Shown piece by piece: positions 41,734 to 50,456 of a stretch of 64,000 bases of DNA; within the stretch, counting starts at the first letter, position 1; every line of letters starts with the position of its first letter. The stretch lies in the NCBI RefSeq assembly GCF_001866665.1, contig NZ_MLYO01000040.1, forward strand, positions 37,198-101,197, given 5' to 3'. The notes below the pieces were generated by a model. That model searched no databases, was not told the DNA's origin, and worked only from the letters and a program-made list of their open reading frames with translations. Origin of the DNA: Streptomyces monashensis (GTDB lineage Bacteria; Actinomycetota; Actinomycetes; Streptomycetales; Streptomycetaceae). Made by a program: the position numbers and the translations under genes.

Positions 41734-42555
41734 ATGATCGTCGTCACGGGCGCCACGGGGAACGTGGGCCGAGCGCTGGTCGCCGCACTGTCCGAGGCCG
41801 GAGAGACGGTGACGGCCGTGGCACGGCACATCGGCGGCGACGCCGTCCCGCCGGGTGTCCGGGCCGTGTCCGCCGATCTCGGGAAGCCGGAGAGTCTCGC
41901 GCCCGCCCTGGAAGGCGCGAAGTCCCTGTTCCTGCTGGTGGCGGGCGAGGACCCCGCAGGCCTCCTGCGCACGGCCGCGGCAGCCGGTGTCACGAAGGTG
42001 GTGCTGCTGTCCTCACAGGGCGTGGGCACCCGGCCCGGGACATACCCGCAGGCGGCGGCCTTCGAGGCCGCCGTCGCCGACTCCGGACTGGCCTTCACCG
42101 TCCTGCGCTCGGGCGGCCTCGCCTCCAACGCGCTCGCCTGGGCGGAACCGGTCCGCCGCCACCGTACGGCGGCGGCACCCTTCGCCGACGTGGCGCTGCC
42201 GTTCGTCGACCCGGCCGACGTCGCGGCGGTCGCGGCGGTCGCGTTGCGCGAGGACGGACACACCGGCGCGACCTACACCCTGACCGGCCCGGAACCCATC
42301 ACACCGCGCCGGCGCGCCGCCGCCCTGGCGGAGGCGCTGGGAGAGCCGGTGGCCTTCGCGGAACAGAGCCCCGAGGAGGCCCGCACGCAGATGCTCGCGT
42401 TCATGCCGCCGGCGGTGGCCGACAGCACACTCGCCATCCTCGGCACACCCACCCCGCAGGAACGGACGCCCACCGACGACGTACCCCGCCTGCTCGGCCG
42501 CCCGGCAGCGCCCTTCGAGGCCTGGGCGGCACGCAATGCGGCGGCGTTTCGCTGA
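41734..42555 (+). CDS. NmrA-like NAD(P)-binding oxidoreductase
   Basis: A 273-residue atypical SDR of the NmrA/QOR2 type. It has VTGATGNVGRALVAAL at the N-terminus, and VVLLSSQGVG and FVDPADVAAVAAVAL further on. There is no canonical YxxxK. Members bind NADPH and act as quinone or flavonoid reductases, or as sensors. Regulation by the divergent TetR suggests stress or xenobiotic induction. Confidence 0.88.
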   Translation: MIVVTGATGNVGRALVAALSEAGETVTAVARHIGGDAVPPGVRAVSADLGKPESLAPALEGAKSLFLLVAGEDPAGLLRTAAAAGVTKVVLLSSQGVGTRPGTYPQAAAFEAAVADSGLAFTVLRSGGLASNALAWAEPVRRHRTAAAPFADVALPFVDPADVAAVAAVALREDGHTGATYTLTGPEPITPRRRAAALAEALGEPVAFAEQSPEEARTQMLAFMPPAVADSTLAILGTPTPQERTPTDDVPRLLGRPAAPFEAWAARNAAAFR

Positions 42556-42705
42556 CGGACCGGAACACCGGGGACATCCCTTTTGTGCGCCACACCGACC
42601 CAAATGAACTATTTGTCGGTTAATCAGTTCTATGGTGCGAGGTGTTCGGATTCTTGATCGAGGGGTGCACAACGCGTCACGGCAGGGCGCGGGTTGGGAA
42701 GGGCG

Positions 42706-43935
42706 ATGAGTGGAATCAGCCGCCGGGGCCTGGCACGGCTCGGGCTCGGTGCCGGTGTCGGTGCGGCCGCCGCCTCGCTGGCCGGATGCGGAGGCCAGGA
42801 CCGGAACGACGGCCGGGAGGGGCCGCAGGCGGCGCCGCGGCTGCTAGGGGACGGCTCGACGTCGTACACCGGACCGCAGCCCCACCAGCCGCCCCCGCCC
42901 GCACCCCTCGAACCCGGCCGGACCCCGCCGCAGTTCGTGGTGTTCTCCTGGGACGGCGCCGGCGAGTTGGGCACCGGCCTGTTCCCGCGCTTCCTCCGGC
43001 TCGCCCAGGACCACGGCGCACACATGACCTTCTTCCTCTCCGGTCTCTACCTGCTGCCGGAGGACAAGAAGCGGCTGTACCGGCCGCCGAACAACCCCGT
43101 CGGCGCCTCGGACATCGGCTACCTCACCGACCACCACCTCAGACAGACCCTGACCTACGTGCGTCAGGCCTGGCTCGACGGCCACGAGATCGGCACACAC
43201 TTCAACGGCCACTTCTGCGCGGGCCCCGGCTCGGTGGCCGACTGGACGCCGGCGCAGTGGCGTTCGGAGATCGACCAGGCCCGCACCTTCGTCACGTCCT
43301 GGCGCACACACACCGGGTGGGACAGCGAACCACCGCTCCCCTTCGACTACGACAAGGAACTGATCGGCGGCCGCACCCCGTGCCTGCTCGGCCAGACGAA
43401 CCTGCTGCCGGTCGCCCAGGAGCTTGGGTGGCGCTACGACGCCTCCTCACCCGGCGGGCTCCAGCGCTGGCCGAGGAAGCGCGGCGGCGTCTGGGACCTG
43501 CCGTTGCAGAGCATCCCCTTCCCGGGCCACCGGTTCGAGGTACTGTCCATGGACTACAACATGCTGGCGAACCAGTCCCTGCACACGACGCGTGCCCCGT
43601 CGTACAACTACCCTTTCTGGCGCGCCCAGGCGACACAGGCGTACATGGCCGGGTTCGAGCGGGCGTACGCGACCAACCGTGCGCCGCTGTTCATCGGCAA
43701 CCACTTCGAGCAGTGGAACGGCGGCATCTACATGGACGCGGCCGAGGAGGCGCTCAAGCAGATCGCCGACCGCGAGGACGTCCGCCTGGTCTCGTTCCGG
43801 CAGTTCGTCGACTGGCTCGACGCCCAGGAGCCCGAAACACTCACCAAGCTGCGCAGCCTCCAGGTCGGCGAGAGGCCCGACGGCGGCTGGACGACGTTCC
43901 TGCGCCCCACAACGAGCTACCGCGACGCGGCGTGA
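42706..43935 (+). CDS. Exported lipoprotein related to polysaccharide deacetylases
   Basis: A 409-residue protein. The N-terminus SRRGLARLGLGAGVGAAAAS followed by LAGCGG has a twin-arginine motif plus a lipobox (Cys near 30). The mature part reads like the NodB/polysaccharide-deacetylase fold: FVVFSWDGAGELGTGLFPRF, HMTFFLSGLYLLP, GHEIGTHFNGHFC and LFIGNHFEQWNGG. The metal-binding Asp/His triad appears partly changed (WDG, HEIGTH). Substrate is probably a cell-wall or extracellular polysaccharide. The ATG at 42706 follows AAGGGCG. Confidence 0.78.
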   Translation: MSGISRRGLARLGLGAGVGAAAASLAGCGGQDRNDGREGPQAAPRLLGDGSTSYTGPQPHQPPPPAPLEPGRTPPQFVVFSWDGAGELGTGLFPRFLRLAQDHGAHMTFFLSGLYLLPEDKKRLYRPPNNPVGASDIGYLTDHHLRQTLTYVRQAWLDGHEIGTHFNGHFCAGPGSVADWTPAQWRSEIDQARTFVTSWRTHTGWDSEPPLPFDYDKELIGGRTPCLLGQTNLLPVAQELGWRYDASSPGGLQRWPRKRGGVWDLPLQSIPFPGHRFEVLSMDYNMLANQSLHTTRAPSYNYPFWRAQATQAYMAGFERAYATNRAPLFIGNHFEQWNGGIYMDAAEEALKQIADREDVRLVSFRQFVDWLDAQEPETLTKLRSLQVGERPDGGWTTFLRPTTSYRDAA

Positions 43936-43975
43936 CCACCGCCCCGGACCGACGGACGGGGTGCGGAGCCGGCGG

Positions 43976-44110
43976 TCAGCCGCCGTGGCGGCGGGCGTAC
44001 ACCTCGATCTCGATCTTCATACGCGGGTCGGCGAGGCCGCACTCCATCATGGTCGCCGCGGGTCGCACGTCCCCGAAGCAGCGTCGCAGCACGGGCCAGC
44101 AGGGCTCCCC
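43976..44110 (-). pseudogene. RidA-family C-terminal fragment
   Basis: On the minus strand, RCFGDVRPAATMMECGLADP followed by RMKIEIEVYARR matches the C-terminal third of a RidA/YjgF enamine deaminase (normally about 130 residues). The N-terminal two-thirds are missing; upstream codons read into the neighbouring remnant. It is truncated and probably non-functional. Confidence 0.65.
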
Positions 44111-44137
44111 GAGCAGCACCGGCACACCGCGCCGGAC

Positions 44138-44536
44138 TTCCGGCACCATGTGCCCGAACCGCGGCACCTCGACGGCGCCGTCCTCCGCGTCTTCCTCGGC
44201 ATCCTCGTCGACGAGGGCCGGATCCGCACCGCCGGAACCCTGCTGCGACCGGCCGAGTTGGGCTACGTCCCCGACGGCGCCACCACCCTCACCCTCACCC
44301 TCACCAACGAGTCCGACACCACGGCCCGCCTGCTCCTGCTCGGCGGCCCGCCGCTCGGTGAGGAGATCGTCATGTGGTGGAACTTCGTCGGGCGTACGCA
44401 GGGCGACATCGAACAGGCCCGGGAGGACTGGCTGAGCGGGTCGCGATTCGGGGAAGCGAAGGGGTACGACGGGGATCCGCTGCCTGCGCCGGAGCTGCCG
44501 TCGGTGCCACTGAAGGCGCGGGGAAGAGTGCGCTGA
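44138..44536 (+). pseudogene. Pirin C-terminal fragment
   Basis: On the plus strand, LLLLGGPPLGEEIVMWWNFV followed by GRTQGDIEQAREDW is the diagnostic C-terminal cupin segment of pirin-family proteins; the frame ends with a normal TGA at 44536. The N-terminal cupin with the metal His residues is absent. It abuts the RidA fragment in opposite orientation. From 44537 to 44753 I see no gene; the ansamycin cluster starts after that. Confidence 0.65.
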
Positions 44537-44753
44537 GCCGAAACTTTCCAGTCCCCCGCGCAGACAGCCGGGTTGGTGGAGGTTCCCCGTCGAGGTGGGG
44601 GCGTCGTCGCCGACACGGCCACTCGGCGTGGCGCGGGCCGTACGCGTGGCCCTGTCGCTCCGTGCGGCAGACGTCGGCGCGCAAGCTCTTGGGGGCAGGG
44701 CCGGCCGGAGGCGACGGGGGAGGCGCCCCGACCGGCCCTGGTCTGTGGGTGGA

Positions 44754-45209
44754 TCAGAGCGGGGCCGGGGTGGACAGGTGCATCAGTGCCTGGGCGGCCA
44801 GGCGGTAGCCGAAGGCTCCCAGGCCGACGACGACACCGCTCGCCAACGGGGCGATGACCGACTCGTGCCGGAACTGTTCACGGGCCCAGACGTTGCTGAG
44901 GTGCACCTCGATCCACGGCGGGGCATAGCTGGCGAGTGCGTCGCGCAGACTCCAGCCTGCGATCATCAGGGCACCGGGATTGACGATGGCACCGACGGTG
45001 GAGTCGCTGTGCCGGTGAAGGGCACCGACGAGATCCCCTTCCGAGTCGTGCTGGACGGACAGCACGTCCCAGCCGCGGACGCTCACCTCCTCGGCGACCG
45101 CCGCCTCGATATCGGCGAGCGTGTCGGTGCCGTATATCTCCGGCTCCCGTCGCCCCAGAATGCCCAGATTAGGACCGTTCATGAGAAGTAGGACACTCAA
45201 GGAGGCCAC
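44754..45209 (-). CDS. rifJ: Type II 3-dehydroquinate (aminodehydroquinate) dehydratase, RifJ homologue
   Basis: A 151-residue type II dehydroquinase. It has MNGPNLGILGRREPEIYG with the catalytic Tyr26 and Arg20, NPG at 77-79, His103 in EVHLSN, and WAREQFRHESV. The loop after NPGA reads LMIAGWSLRD instead of the housekeeping YTHTSVALRD. In AHBA synthesis this step turns 5-deoxy-5-aminodehydroquinate into aminodehydroshikimate. As in the rifamycin cluster, it lies away from the other AHBA genes, here about 8.5 kb to their left. It marks the left end of the cluster and is divergent from the LuxR gene. Confidence 0.9.
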   Translation of the reverse strand: MASLSVLLLMNGPNLGILGRREPEIYGTDTLADIEAAVAEEVSVRGWDVLSVQHDSEGDLVGALHRHSDSTVGAIVNPGALMIAGWSLRDALASYAPPWIEVHLSNVWAREQFRHESVIAPLASGVVVGLGAFGYRLAAQALMHLSTPAPL

Positions 45210-45276
45210 CTAGGTATTCGTATTCGCCGCCAACTGCGGATCGCTTCCATGCTGTGGCCTCCCTTCCTGGTGCGCC

Positions 45277-45293
45277 ACCCTCAGAGCTGATAG
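45277..45293 (+). promoter_or_regulatory. Weak copy of the cluster motif near rifJ/luxR
   Basis: ACCCTCAGAGCTGATAG shares CCCTC and CTGATAG with the stronger sites at 49129 and 51924, with one base extra in between. It lies in the divergent space between rifJ and the LuxR gene. Confidence 0.35.
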
Positions 45294-45490
45294 TTCAAGC
45301 GGCTTCGGACCTGCGCCTTTCTCGCGTGGCCGACCAGGCCGCTCAAGAGCCGCTCGGGCACCGGTCGAGGCCCCCCACACTCCCCCCATACTCCGCATCG
45401 GCTCGCGCCGCCGTCACCGCAGCTCCGCCCTACCCTGGTCCGCGTCGGGGCCCGCACTCGGACGGTATGAATCCCGTGACAGGAGACGTG

Positions 45491-46810
45491 ATGCTCGATT
45501 CTTCGTTTCGCTTGCGACTTCCTCCGTTCTTCTCCGTCATATCTCTCTGCCGGAACAGCTCCTGCGAAACGGCCCGCTTGTCCGAGTCCTCTTCTGCCGC
45601 CTGGTCCCGCGGTGATCTCGAAGAAGGCATTCGTCTGGCGAAGGCCGCCGGTCGGAACGAACCAGAAGACGCTGGAAACTGCCGGGGGTTGGCAGGGATC
45701 TGGCATGCCGCACTGCTGATCCGGATCCGCGATCTCTCCTCCGCGGCACGGGTGTTGGCCGACGTGGACAAAATGACTGCGGCACGACGCGAGGTCGGCG
45801 ACGGACTTGCGGCGGCATCACTGCTCTGTGCGGCGGACCTCGCGTTCGCCAAGGGGGATGTCACCACCGCCGTCGATGTCGCGGGCAAGGGCATCGACCA
45901 GGCACAGCGAGCCGGCCTCCATCGCCTGGTGCCCGATGCGCGCACCGTGATGGCGTTGAGCGCCCTGAGGCAGGGCAACATGAGTGTGAGCAAGGAGTTC
46001 GCCGATCAGCTGCGGGACGGCGCGCTGCTCGGGCAGACCGCCCACAGGCCCAGTCAGAGTGCCTGGGTCGCGGCTCAGCTTCTTGAGGTGCAGGGCGGCC
46101 CCACGAGGGCGGCCGAGCTCATCACGGGCATCGTCACGGACGACCAACTCCTCCTGGAGCTACTGGCGGCGCAGCCCGCCGCCGCCGCCTGGCTCGTCAG
46201 GGCCACGCGACAGCTGGGCGCCGAGGCGCTCGCCCGGCGGGTGGTCTCGGTGGCCTCCGCCCTGGCCGCGCGGAACCACGGGCTCCGTGCTGTGGCAGCG
46301 GCGGCGCTGCACGCATCCGGCCTCCTGGAGCGGGATCCGGGCAGGGTCGTCGCCGCGGCCGCCTCGCATCTGGACGTGTGGGCCGCCGCGTCCGCCTGGG
46401 AGGACGCCGGCAGGCTCTTCGCCGTGCAGCCCGCCGGGCGGGAACGGGCGGTCGAGGCCCTTGAGTCAGCCGCGGACGGCTACGCCAGCGCCACGGCCCC
46501 GCGTGATGCCCGCAGAGTGATGAGCCGACTGCGCTCGCTCGGAGTCCGGCGGGGACACTATCCGCAGTACGCCGGCCAGGAGGGCGTGAGCACGAGCGCG
46601 CTCACCCGGACGGAGGCGGCCGTGGCCGAGTTGGTGAGCCAGGGGTTCACCAACTCCCAGGTGGGCGAGCGTCTGTTCATCTCCGGTCACACCGTGGCCT
46701 TCCACTTGAAGAAGATCTTCCGGAAGATGAACGTGGCCTCCCGTGTGGAACTGACACGGGCGTGGAGCCAGGTGCCGACCGCGGCCGCCTGGGGCGCCAA
46801 GGCCCAGTGA
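45491..46810 (+). CDS. LuxR-family pathway regulator
   Basis: A 439-residue regulator. The C-terminal LuxR helix-turn-helix is clear (LTRTEAAVAELVSQGFTNSQ; FISGHTVAFHLKKIFRKMNV). The rest is helical, TPR-like (RGDLEEGIRLAKAAG; ALAARNHGLRAVAAAALHAS), as in the C-terminal two-thirds of LAL regulators. No Walker A is present, so the ATPase half is missing. ATG 45491 has AGGAG 5 bases upstream. It is the only regulator in the visible part of the cluster and is probably its activator. I found no TTA codon in its frame. Confidence 0.85.
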   Translation: MLDSSFRLRLPPFFSVISLCRNSSCETARLSESSSAAWSRGDLEEGIRLAKAAGRNEPEDAGNCRGLAGIWHAALLIRIRDLSSAARVLADVDKMTAARREVGDGLAAASLLCAADLAFAKGDVTTAVDVAGKGIDQAQRAGLHRLVPDARTVMALSALRQGNMSVSKEFADQLRDGALLGQTAHRPSQSAWVAAQLLEVQGGPTRAAELITGIVTDDQLLLELLAAQPAAAAWLVRATRQLGAEALARRVVSVASALAARNHGLRAVAAAALHASGLLERDPGRVVAAAASHLDVWAAASAWEDAGRLFAVQPAGRERAVEALESAADGYASATAPRDARRVMSRLRSLGVRRGHYPQYAGQEGVSTSALTRTEAAVAELVSQGFTNSQVGERLFISGHTVAFHLKKIFRKMNVASRVELTRAWSQVPTAAAWGAKAQ

Positions 46811-46886
46811 GGTGCCGTATCACGGTGGACACCGCAGGCACTGCCGTGCACCGAACGGACGGCCGGCGTCCGGGACGTGTGCGGAA

Positions 46887-46909
46887 GGCCGATCGCGTCG
46901 GCCCCCTTT
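46887..46909 (+). terminator. Terminator after the LuxR gene
   Basis: Perfect stem GGCCGA / TCGGCC with a 5-base loop, followed by CCCTTTC, 76 bases past the LuxR stop and before the convergent antiporter end. Confidence 0.6.
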
Positions 46910-46937
46910 CGCGTGCTCGCGCCGGCTGTCCGCGCCC

Positions 46938-48278
46938 TCACACCGCGGCGGGCGGCTGGGACACCAGGTCGGGTGTGTGCGTGCCGGCCAGGCCCATCTC
47001 GTCCTCGGCGTTCTTGTCGATGCGGGCCATGGCGACACGGAGGACGGGCGGTGCCATCAGCGACGTCACGATGGCGACGAGGATGACGACGGTGTACGTC
47101 TCGGCGCCGAGGACCCCGAGTTGCAGGCCCACCGTCGCCACGACGACCTCGATCACCCCGCGGGAGTTCATGCCGGCTCCGAGCGCGAGGGCCTCCCAAC
47201 GGCCGAGGCCGCTCAGCTTCGCGCCGACGAAGGCACCCACGAACTTGCCGAGGATCGCCACGGCGAGCACCGCGCAGGCCGTGGCCAGGACAGTGGGCCT
47301 GACCAGCGCGGACAGGTCCATCCGGAGGCCGGCCGTGGCGAAGAAGACCGGTGCGAGGAAGGCGAGGACCGTCGTCCGCAGCGCAGTCAGCTTCTCCCGG
47401 TCCAGCTCACCGCTCGTGCCGATCAGGACGCCGCACACGAACGCGCCGAAGACCGCCTCAAGGCGCATCGCCTGCGACGCCGCCGCGCCGAGCAGCACGA
47501 TCACCGTCACCACCGCGACGGTGGGCGCGGGCGACGAGGAGCGGCCTGCCGCGCGTAGCGCCGCGCTCACCAGGGGGCGGCCCACCAGCCAGGCGGCCAG
47601 CACGATGCCCACGGGGTAGAGCAGGGAGATGGCGATCGTCCCGGTGCTCAGCCCGGCCGTCGCCATCGCCGACACGATGGAGAGCAGGAACCAGCCGACG
47701 ACGTCGTCGATCACGCCGGCGGCCAGGGTCAGCTGCCCCACGTCGCGGTGCAGCAGGTCCATGTCGATGAGGGTCTTCGCGATCACCGGGATGGCGGTGA
47801 CGCACATGGCCACACCGAGGAACAGCGAGAAGACCGTCGGGCTCGTGTCGCCGGGCATGAGCGAGGACGGCAGCAGGTATCCCAGGCCGACGCCGAGCCC
47901 CAGGGGCAACAGCAGACCGCAGAGGCTCACCCGGACCGCGGTGAGCCGGCGCCGTCTGACGAGGTCGAACTTCAGCTCCATGCCGGTGACGCCGACGAGC
48001 AGCACGACACCCACCTGCCCCACGGCGTCGAGCAGATGCATCTGGCCGGGATCCTTCGGCAGCAGCCAGTGGGCGAGGCCGGGCCATACGTGGCTGAGGA
48101 TCGAGGGGCCGATGATCACGCCGGCGAGCAGTTCGCCGACGATCGCGGGCATCTTGAATCGGGCGGCCAACTGCCCGAGGGCCAGGGTCAGAAGAAGCAG
48201 AACCGCCAGCTGGAGGAGGAATACCAGCAGCGAGTGCTGGGGAATGGTGGGTACGGGCGTGGAGCTCAACTCGGTCAC
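46938..48278 (-). CDS. Cation:proton antiporter (CPA2/KefB-like)
   Basis: A 446-residue membrane protein with about 12-13 hydrophobic segments of the CPA2 sodium(potassium)/proton exchanger type: VGELLAGVIIGPSILSHVWP, GVIDDVVGWFLLSIVSAMAT (ion-binding Asp pair) and LGAGMNSRGVIEVVVATVGL. No TrkA-N regulatory domain follows. GTG start overlaps the thioesterase stop (GTGA), so the two are translationally coupled. In this cluster it may serve ion homeostasis, export or self-protection; that is inference. Confidence 0.9.
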   Translation of the reverse strand: MTELSSTPVPTIPQHSLLVFLLQLAVLLLLTLALGQLAARFKMPAIVGELLAGVIIGPSILSHVWPGLAHWLLPKDPGQMHLLDAVGQVGVVLLVGVTGMELKFDLVRRRRLTAVRVSLCGLLLPLGLGVGLGYLLPSSLMPGDTSPTVFSLFLGVAMCVTAIPVIAKTLIDMDLLHRDVGQLTLAAGVIDDVVGWFLLSIVSAMATAGLSTGTIAISLLYPVGIVLAAWLVGRPLVSAALRAAGRSSSPAPTVAVVTVIVLLGAAASQAMRLEAVFGAFVCGVLIGTSGELDREKLTALRTTVLAFLAPVFFATAGLRMDLSALVRPTVLATACAVLAVAILGKFVGAFVGAKLSGLGRWEALALGAGMNSRGVIEVVVATVGLQLGVLGAETYTVVILVAIVTSLMAPPVLRVAMARIDKNAEDEMGLAGTHTPDLVSQPPAAV

Positions 48279-49066
48279 CTCGGATAGGTCAGTTCGTGAC
48301 GTGCGCCGACGTTCCGGCGCGTCAGGCGGTCCGCGAGGAGTCCGGAGACACGCGCGCTCTCGTCGGCGAGGAAGAAGTGGCCTCCGGGAAACACCTGGAG
48401 CTCCGTCCGGCCCGTGGTGTGCTCTTCCCAGGCCGTCGCCTCGTCGATGGAGACCCGGGGGTCACTGTCACCGGTGAGGATCGTCACCGGGCACTCCAGG
48501 CTCCGGCCGGGTTCGCAGCGGTACCTCGCGACCGCGCGGTAGTCGCTGCGGATCGCCGGCATGATCATGTCCATGAATTCCGGGTCGGCGAGCATCGCCG
48601 CGTGCGGTCCGCCCAACTTGCGCACCTCGGCCATGAGCTGCGCGTCCGACGCCAGGTCGAGCCCTTCATGGCGGTCGCGGGACGGGGCTCGGCGGCCGGA
48701 GGCGAAGAATCGTACGGGTGCGGGAAGGCCGGCGTCCTGCATCCGCAGAGCGATCTCGTAGGCGACGGCGGCGCCCATGCTGTGTCCGAACAGCGCCAGC
48801 GGCCGGTCGTCGAGGTGGCGTATCACCTCGAAGATCCGGTCGGCCAGTTCGGGAAGGCTGTCGATGCTCGGCTCATGGCGCCGGTCCTGCCGTCCGGGGT
48901 ACTGCACCGCCAGTACGTCCACCGTCGGCGGCAGCGCCCTGGACAGCGGAAAGTAGAAGCTCGACGCCCCGCCGGCGTGCGGCAGGCACACGAGGCGGAC
49001 AGCGCTGTCCGGCGCCGGGTGGAATCGGCGGACCCATGTTCCGAATTGCTCCGGTGCTTGAGGCAC
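48275..49066 (-). CDS. Type II thioesterase
   Basis: A 263-residue alpha/beta hydrolase of the editing thioesterase type found in PKS clusters. LVCLPHAGGASSFYFPLSRA opens the fold, the nucleophile is Ser96 in GHSMGA, an Asp lies in LTGDSDPRVS, and the catalytic His in FPGGHFFL. It removes wrong or stalled acyl groups from PKS carriers. It starts an operon with the antiporter. Confidence 0.93.
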   Translation of the reverse strand: MPQAPEQFGTWVRRFHPAPDSAVRLVCLPHAGGASSFYFPLSRALPPTVDVLAVQYPGRQDRRHEPSIDSLPELADRIFEVIRHLDDRPLALFGHSMGAAVAYEIALRMQDAGLPAPVRFFASGRRAPSRDRHEGLDLASDAQLMAEVRKLGGPHAAMLADPEFMDMIMPAIRSDYRAVARYRCEPGRSLECPVTILTGDSDPRVSIDEATAWEEHTTGRTELQVFPGGHFFLADESARVSGLLADRLTRRNVGARHELTYPR

Positions 49067-49128
49067 GGCCAGAAATTCCTTTCAGGAAAAGTCTTTCCAC
49101 AGGGTAGGAACGGTGTCGCCATCCCGGT

Positions 49129-49146
49129 ATCCCTCGACCTGATAGG
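49129..49146 (+). promoter_or_regulatory. Cluster motif, copy 1
   Basis: ATCCCTCGACCTGATAGG lies between the divergent thioesterase (start 49066) and ferredoxin (start 49321) genes. It matches the copy at 51924-51941 in 16 of 18 bases. No gene is seen elsewhere in 49067-49320. Confidence 0.5.
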
Positions 49147-49320
49147 CCATCGCTGTGGTTCCGCTAGAGGCGTCCCACATTCTCGAACTCACCCTTGACG
49201 GTGCCGACTTGAATTCCGCTGGAGTGGCGCCATCAATGTGGCTGGCGCGGCGACTCGATTTCGCCCGTCTCCGGCATCATGTCCGAAGGCCTGCCGTTCA
49301 CGCCGTAGGAGGCGATCACC

Positions 49321-49515
49321 GTGAAGATAGTCGCGGACACCGGAAAGTGCGTCGGCGCCGGTCAGTGCGTGCGCACTGCGCCGGAGCTGTTCGACCAGGC
49401 AGAGGGCGACGGCCTGGTCGTCGTGCTGAACCCGGAGCCCGAGGACGCTCTTCTGCCGGCGGTCGGCGAGGCCGTCGACCTGTGTCCGGGCCGGGCTCTC
49501 TCCCTCCTTCGCTGA
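49321..49515 (+). CDS. [3Fe-4S] ferredoxin
   Basis: A 64-residue ferredoxin with three cluster cysteines, Cys10, Cys16 (CVGAGQC) and Cys55 (DLCPG), typical of the small 3Fe-4S ferredoxins that feed electrons to Streptomyces P450s. GTG start follows TAGGAGG. The P450 at 50453-51754 is its likely partner, although it is on the other strand with the methyltransferase in between. Confidence 0.93.
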   Translation: MKIVADTGKCVGAGQCVRTAPELFDQAEGDGLVVVLNPEPEDALLPAVGEAVDLCPGRALSLLR

Positions 49516-49554
49516 CATCGCCCGCGGGCGGCGTGCACCCGCCGGCCTGTCGCA

Positions 49555-49599
49555 CGCGTCAGCGGGCCCACGCCACTGCGGCGCAGGCCCGCTGACGCG
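49555..49599. terminator. Strong bidirectional terminator
   Basis: Perfect 14-bp arms CGCGTCAGCGGGCC (49555-49568) and GGCCCGCTGACGCG (49586-49599), loop 17 bases, between the convergent ferredoxin and methyltransferase genes. Confidence 0.8.
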
Positions 49600-49649
49600 C
49601 TGTTGCGGGCGGGGACAGGGTCAGACGCCCGGTCCGGGCCGGCGTGGGC

Positions 49650-50456
49650 TCAGCGGGGGCGGCGGGCGACGATCCGGGCGTGGTGCGGGTCGGTCTTGCC
49701 CGCCTCGACCAGCGTGCCGAGCGCCTCGTCCAGGAACTCGTCGACCCGGCCGCCGAGGACCTCGGCCTGGGAGGCGAACCAGGTCCGCCTGAACCGCGTG
49801 CGCATCTCCGCGAGTTCCTCGGGCGTCAGGACCGTGCCCTTCTTCCTGCTGAACGGGTGCGGGAGTTCCGGCTCGTAGTGGGTGAGTTCGAGTCCGGCGT
49901 CCCTGAGCAGGTCGGCCACGTCGTCGGCCGGGTAGTCGCGCATCGCCGGCGGCACCTCGGCGAACAGGTCCTTCCACTTCGGGCTGTCCGCGATCCCGCG
50001 CAGGATCCCGAAGAGTCCGGTGCCCTCGCTGCGCGGCTGGGCGCCCGTCCACTGCAGCACGAGGTACCCGCCCGGGCGCAGCGCGCGGGCCATGCGGCGC
50101 AGCGGCTCGTGGGCCTCGGACACCCAGTGCAGCACCCAGGAGGAGTGGATGACGTCGAACTTGCCCTGTGGGAGGTCCAGTTGCTCGACCGTGCGGACCT
50201 CGCTGTGCACGGGGAGCCCGGCGCACAGCTGCTGTGTGGTCTCCACCATGGACGGTGACGCGTCGCTGGCCCAGACCTCGAAGCCCCGCTCCGCGACGGT
50301 GCGCGCGATCTCACCGGCGCCGCAGCCGATCTCGGCGAAGGTGCCGCCGCGTTCCAGGGCGTCGCCCGCGAGCGCGAGCGCGGCCAGTGCCGTCTTGACG
50401 TGAGGCGAGTTCACCTTCACGTATTCCTCGGCCACCCACGTGTTGGTGTCGGTCAT
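49650..50456 (-). CDS. SAM-dependent methyltransferase
   Basis: A 268-residue class I methyltransferase. Motif I is FAEIGCGAGEIARTVAERG near residue 40, the acidic end of strand 2 is VWASDASPSMV, and DVIHSSWVLHWVSEAHEPLR matches the post-motif region seen in trans-aconitate-type enzymes. Its ATG overlaps the P450 stop (ATGA), so they are co-translated. It could O-, N- or C-methylate the ansamycin; the target is not predictable from sequence. Confidence 0.88.
   Translation of the reverse strand: MTDTNTWVAEEYVKVNSPHVKTALAALALAGDALERGGTFAEIGCGAGEIARTVAERGFEVWASDASPSMVETTQQLCAGLPVHSEVRTVEQLDLPQGKFDVIHSSWVLHWVSEAHEPLRRMARALRPGGYLVLQWTGAQPRSEGTGLFGILRGIADSPKWKDLFAEVPPAMRDYPADDVADLLRDAGLELTHYEPELPHPFSRKKGTVLTPEELAEMRTRFRRTWFASQAEVLGGRVDEFLDEALGTLVEAGKTDPHHARIVARRPR

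Noticed and set aside
46812..47558. Plus-strand frames opposite the antiporter.
   Set aside because: Antisense to a clear 12-13-segment membrane protein; His/Asp/Arg-rich composition is a shadow effect.
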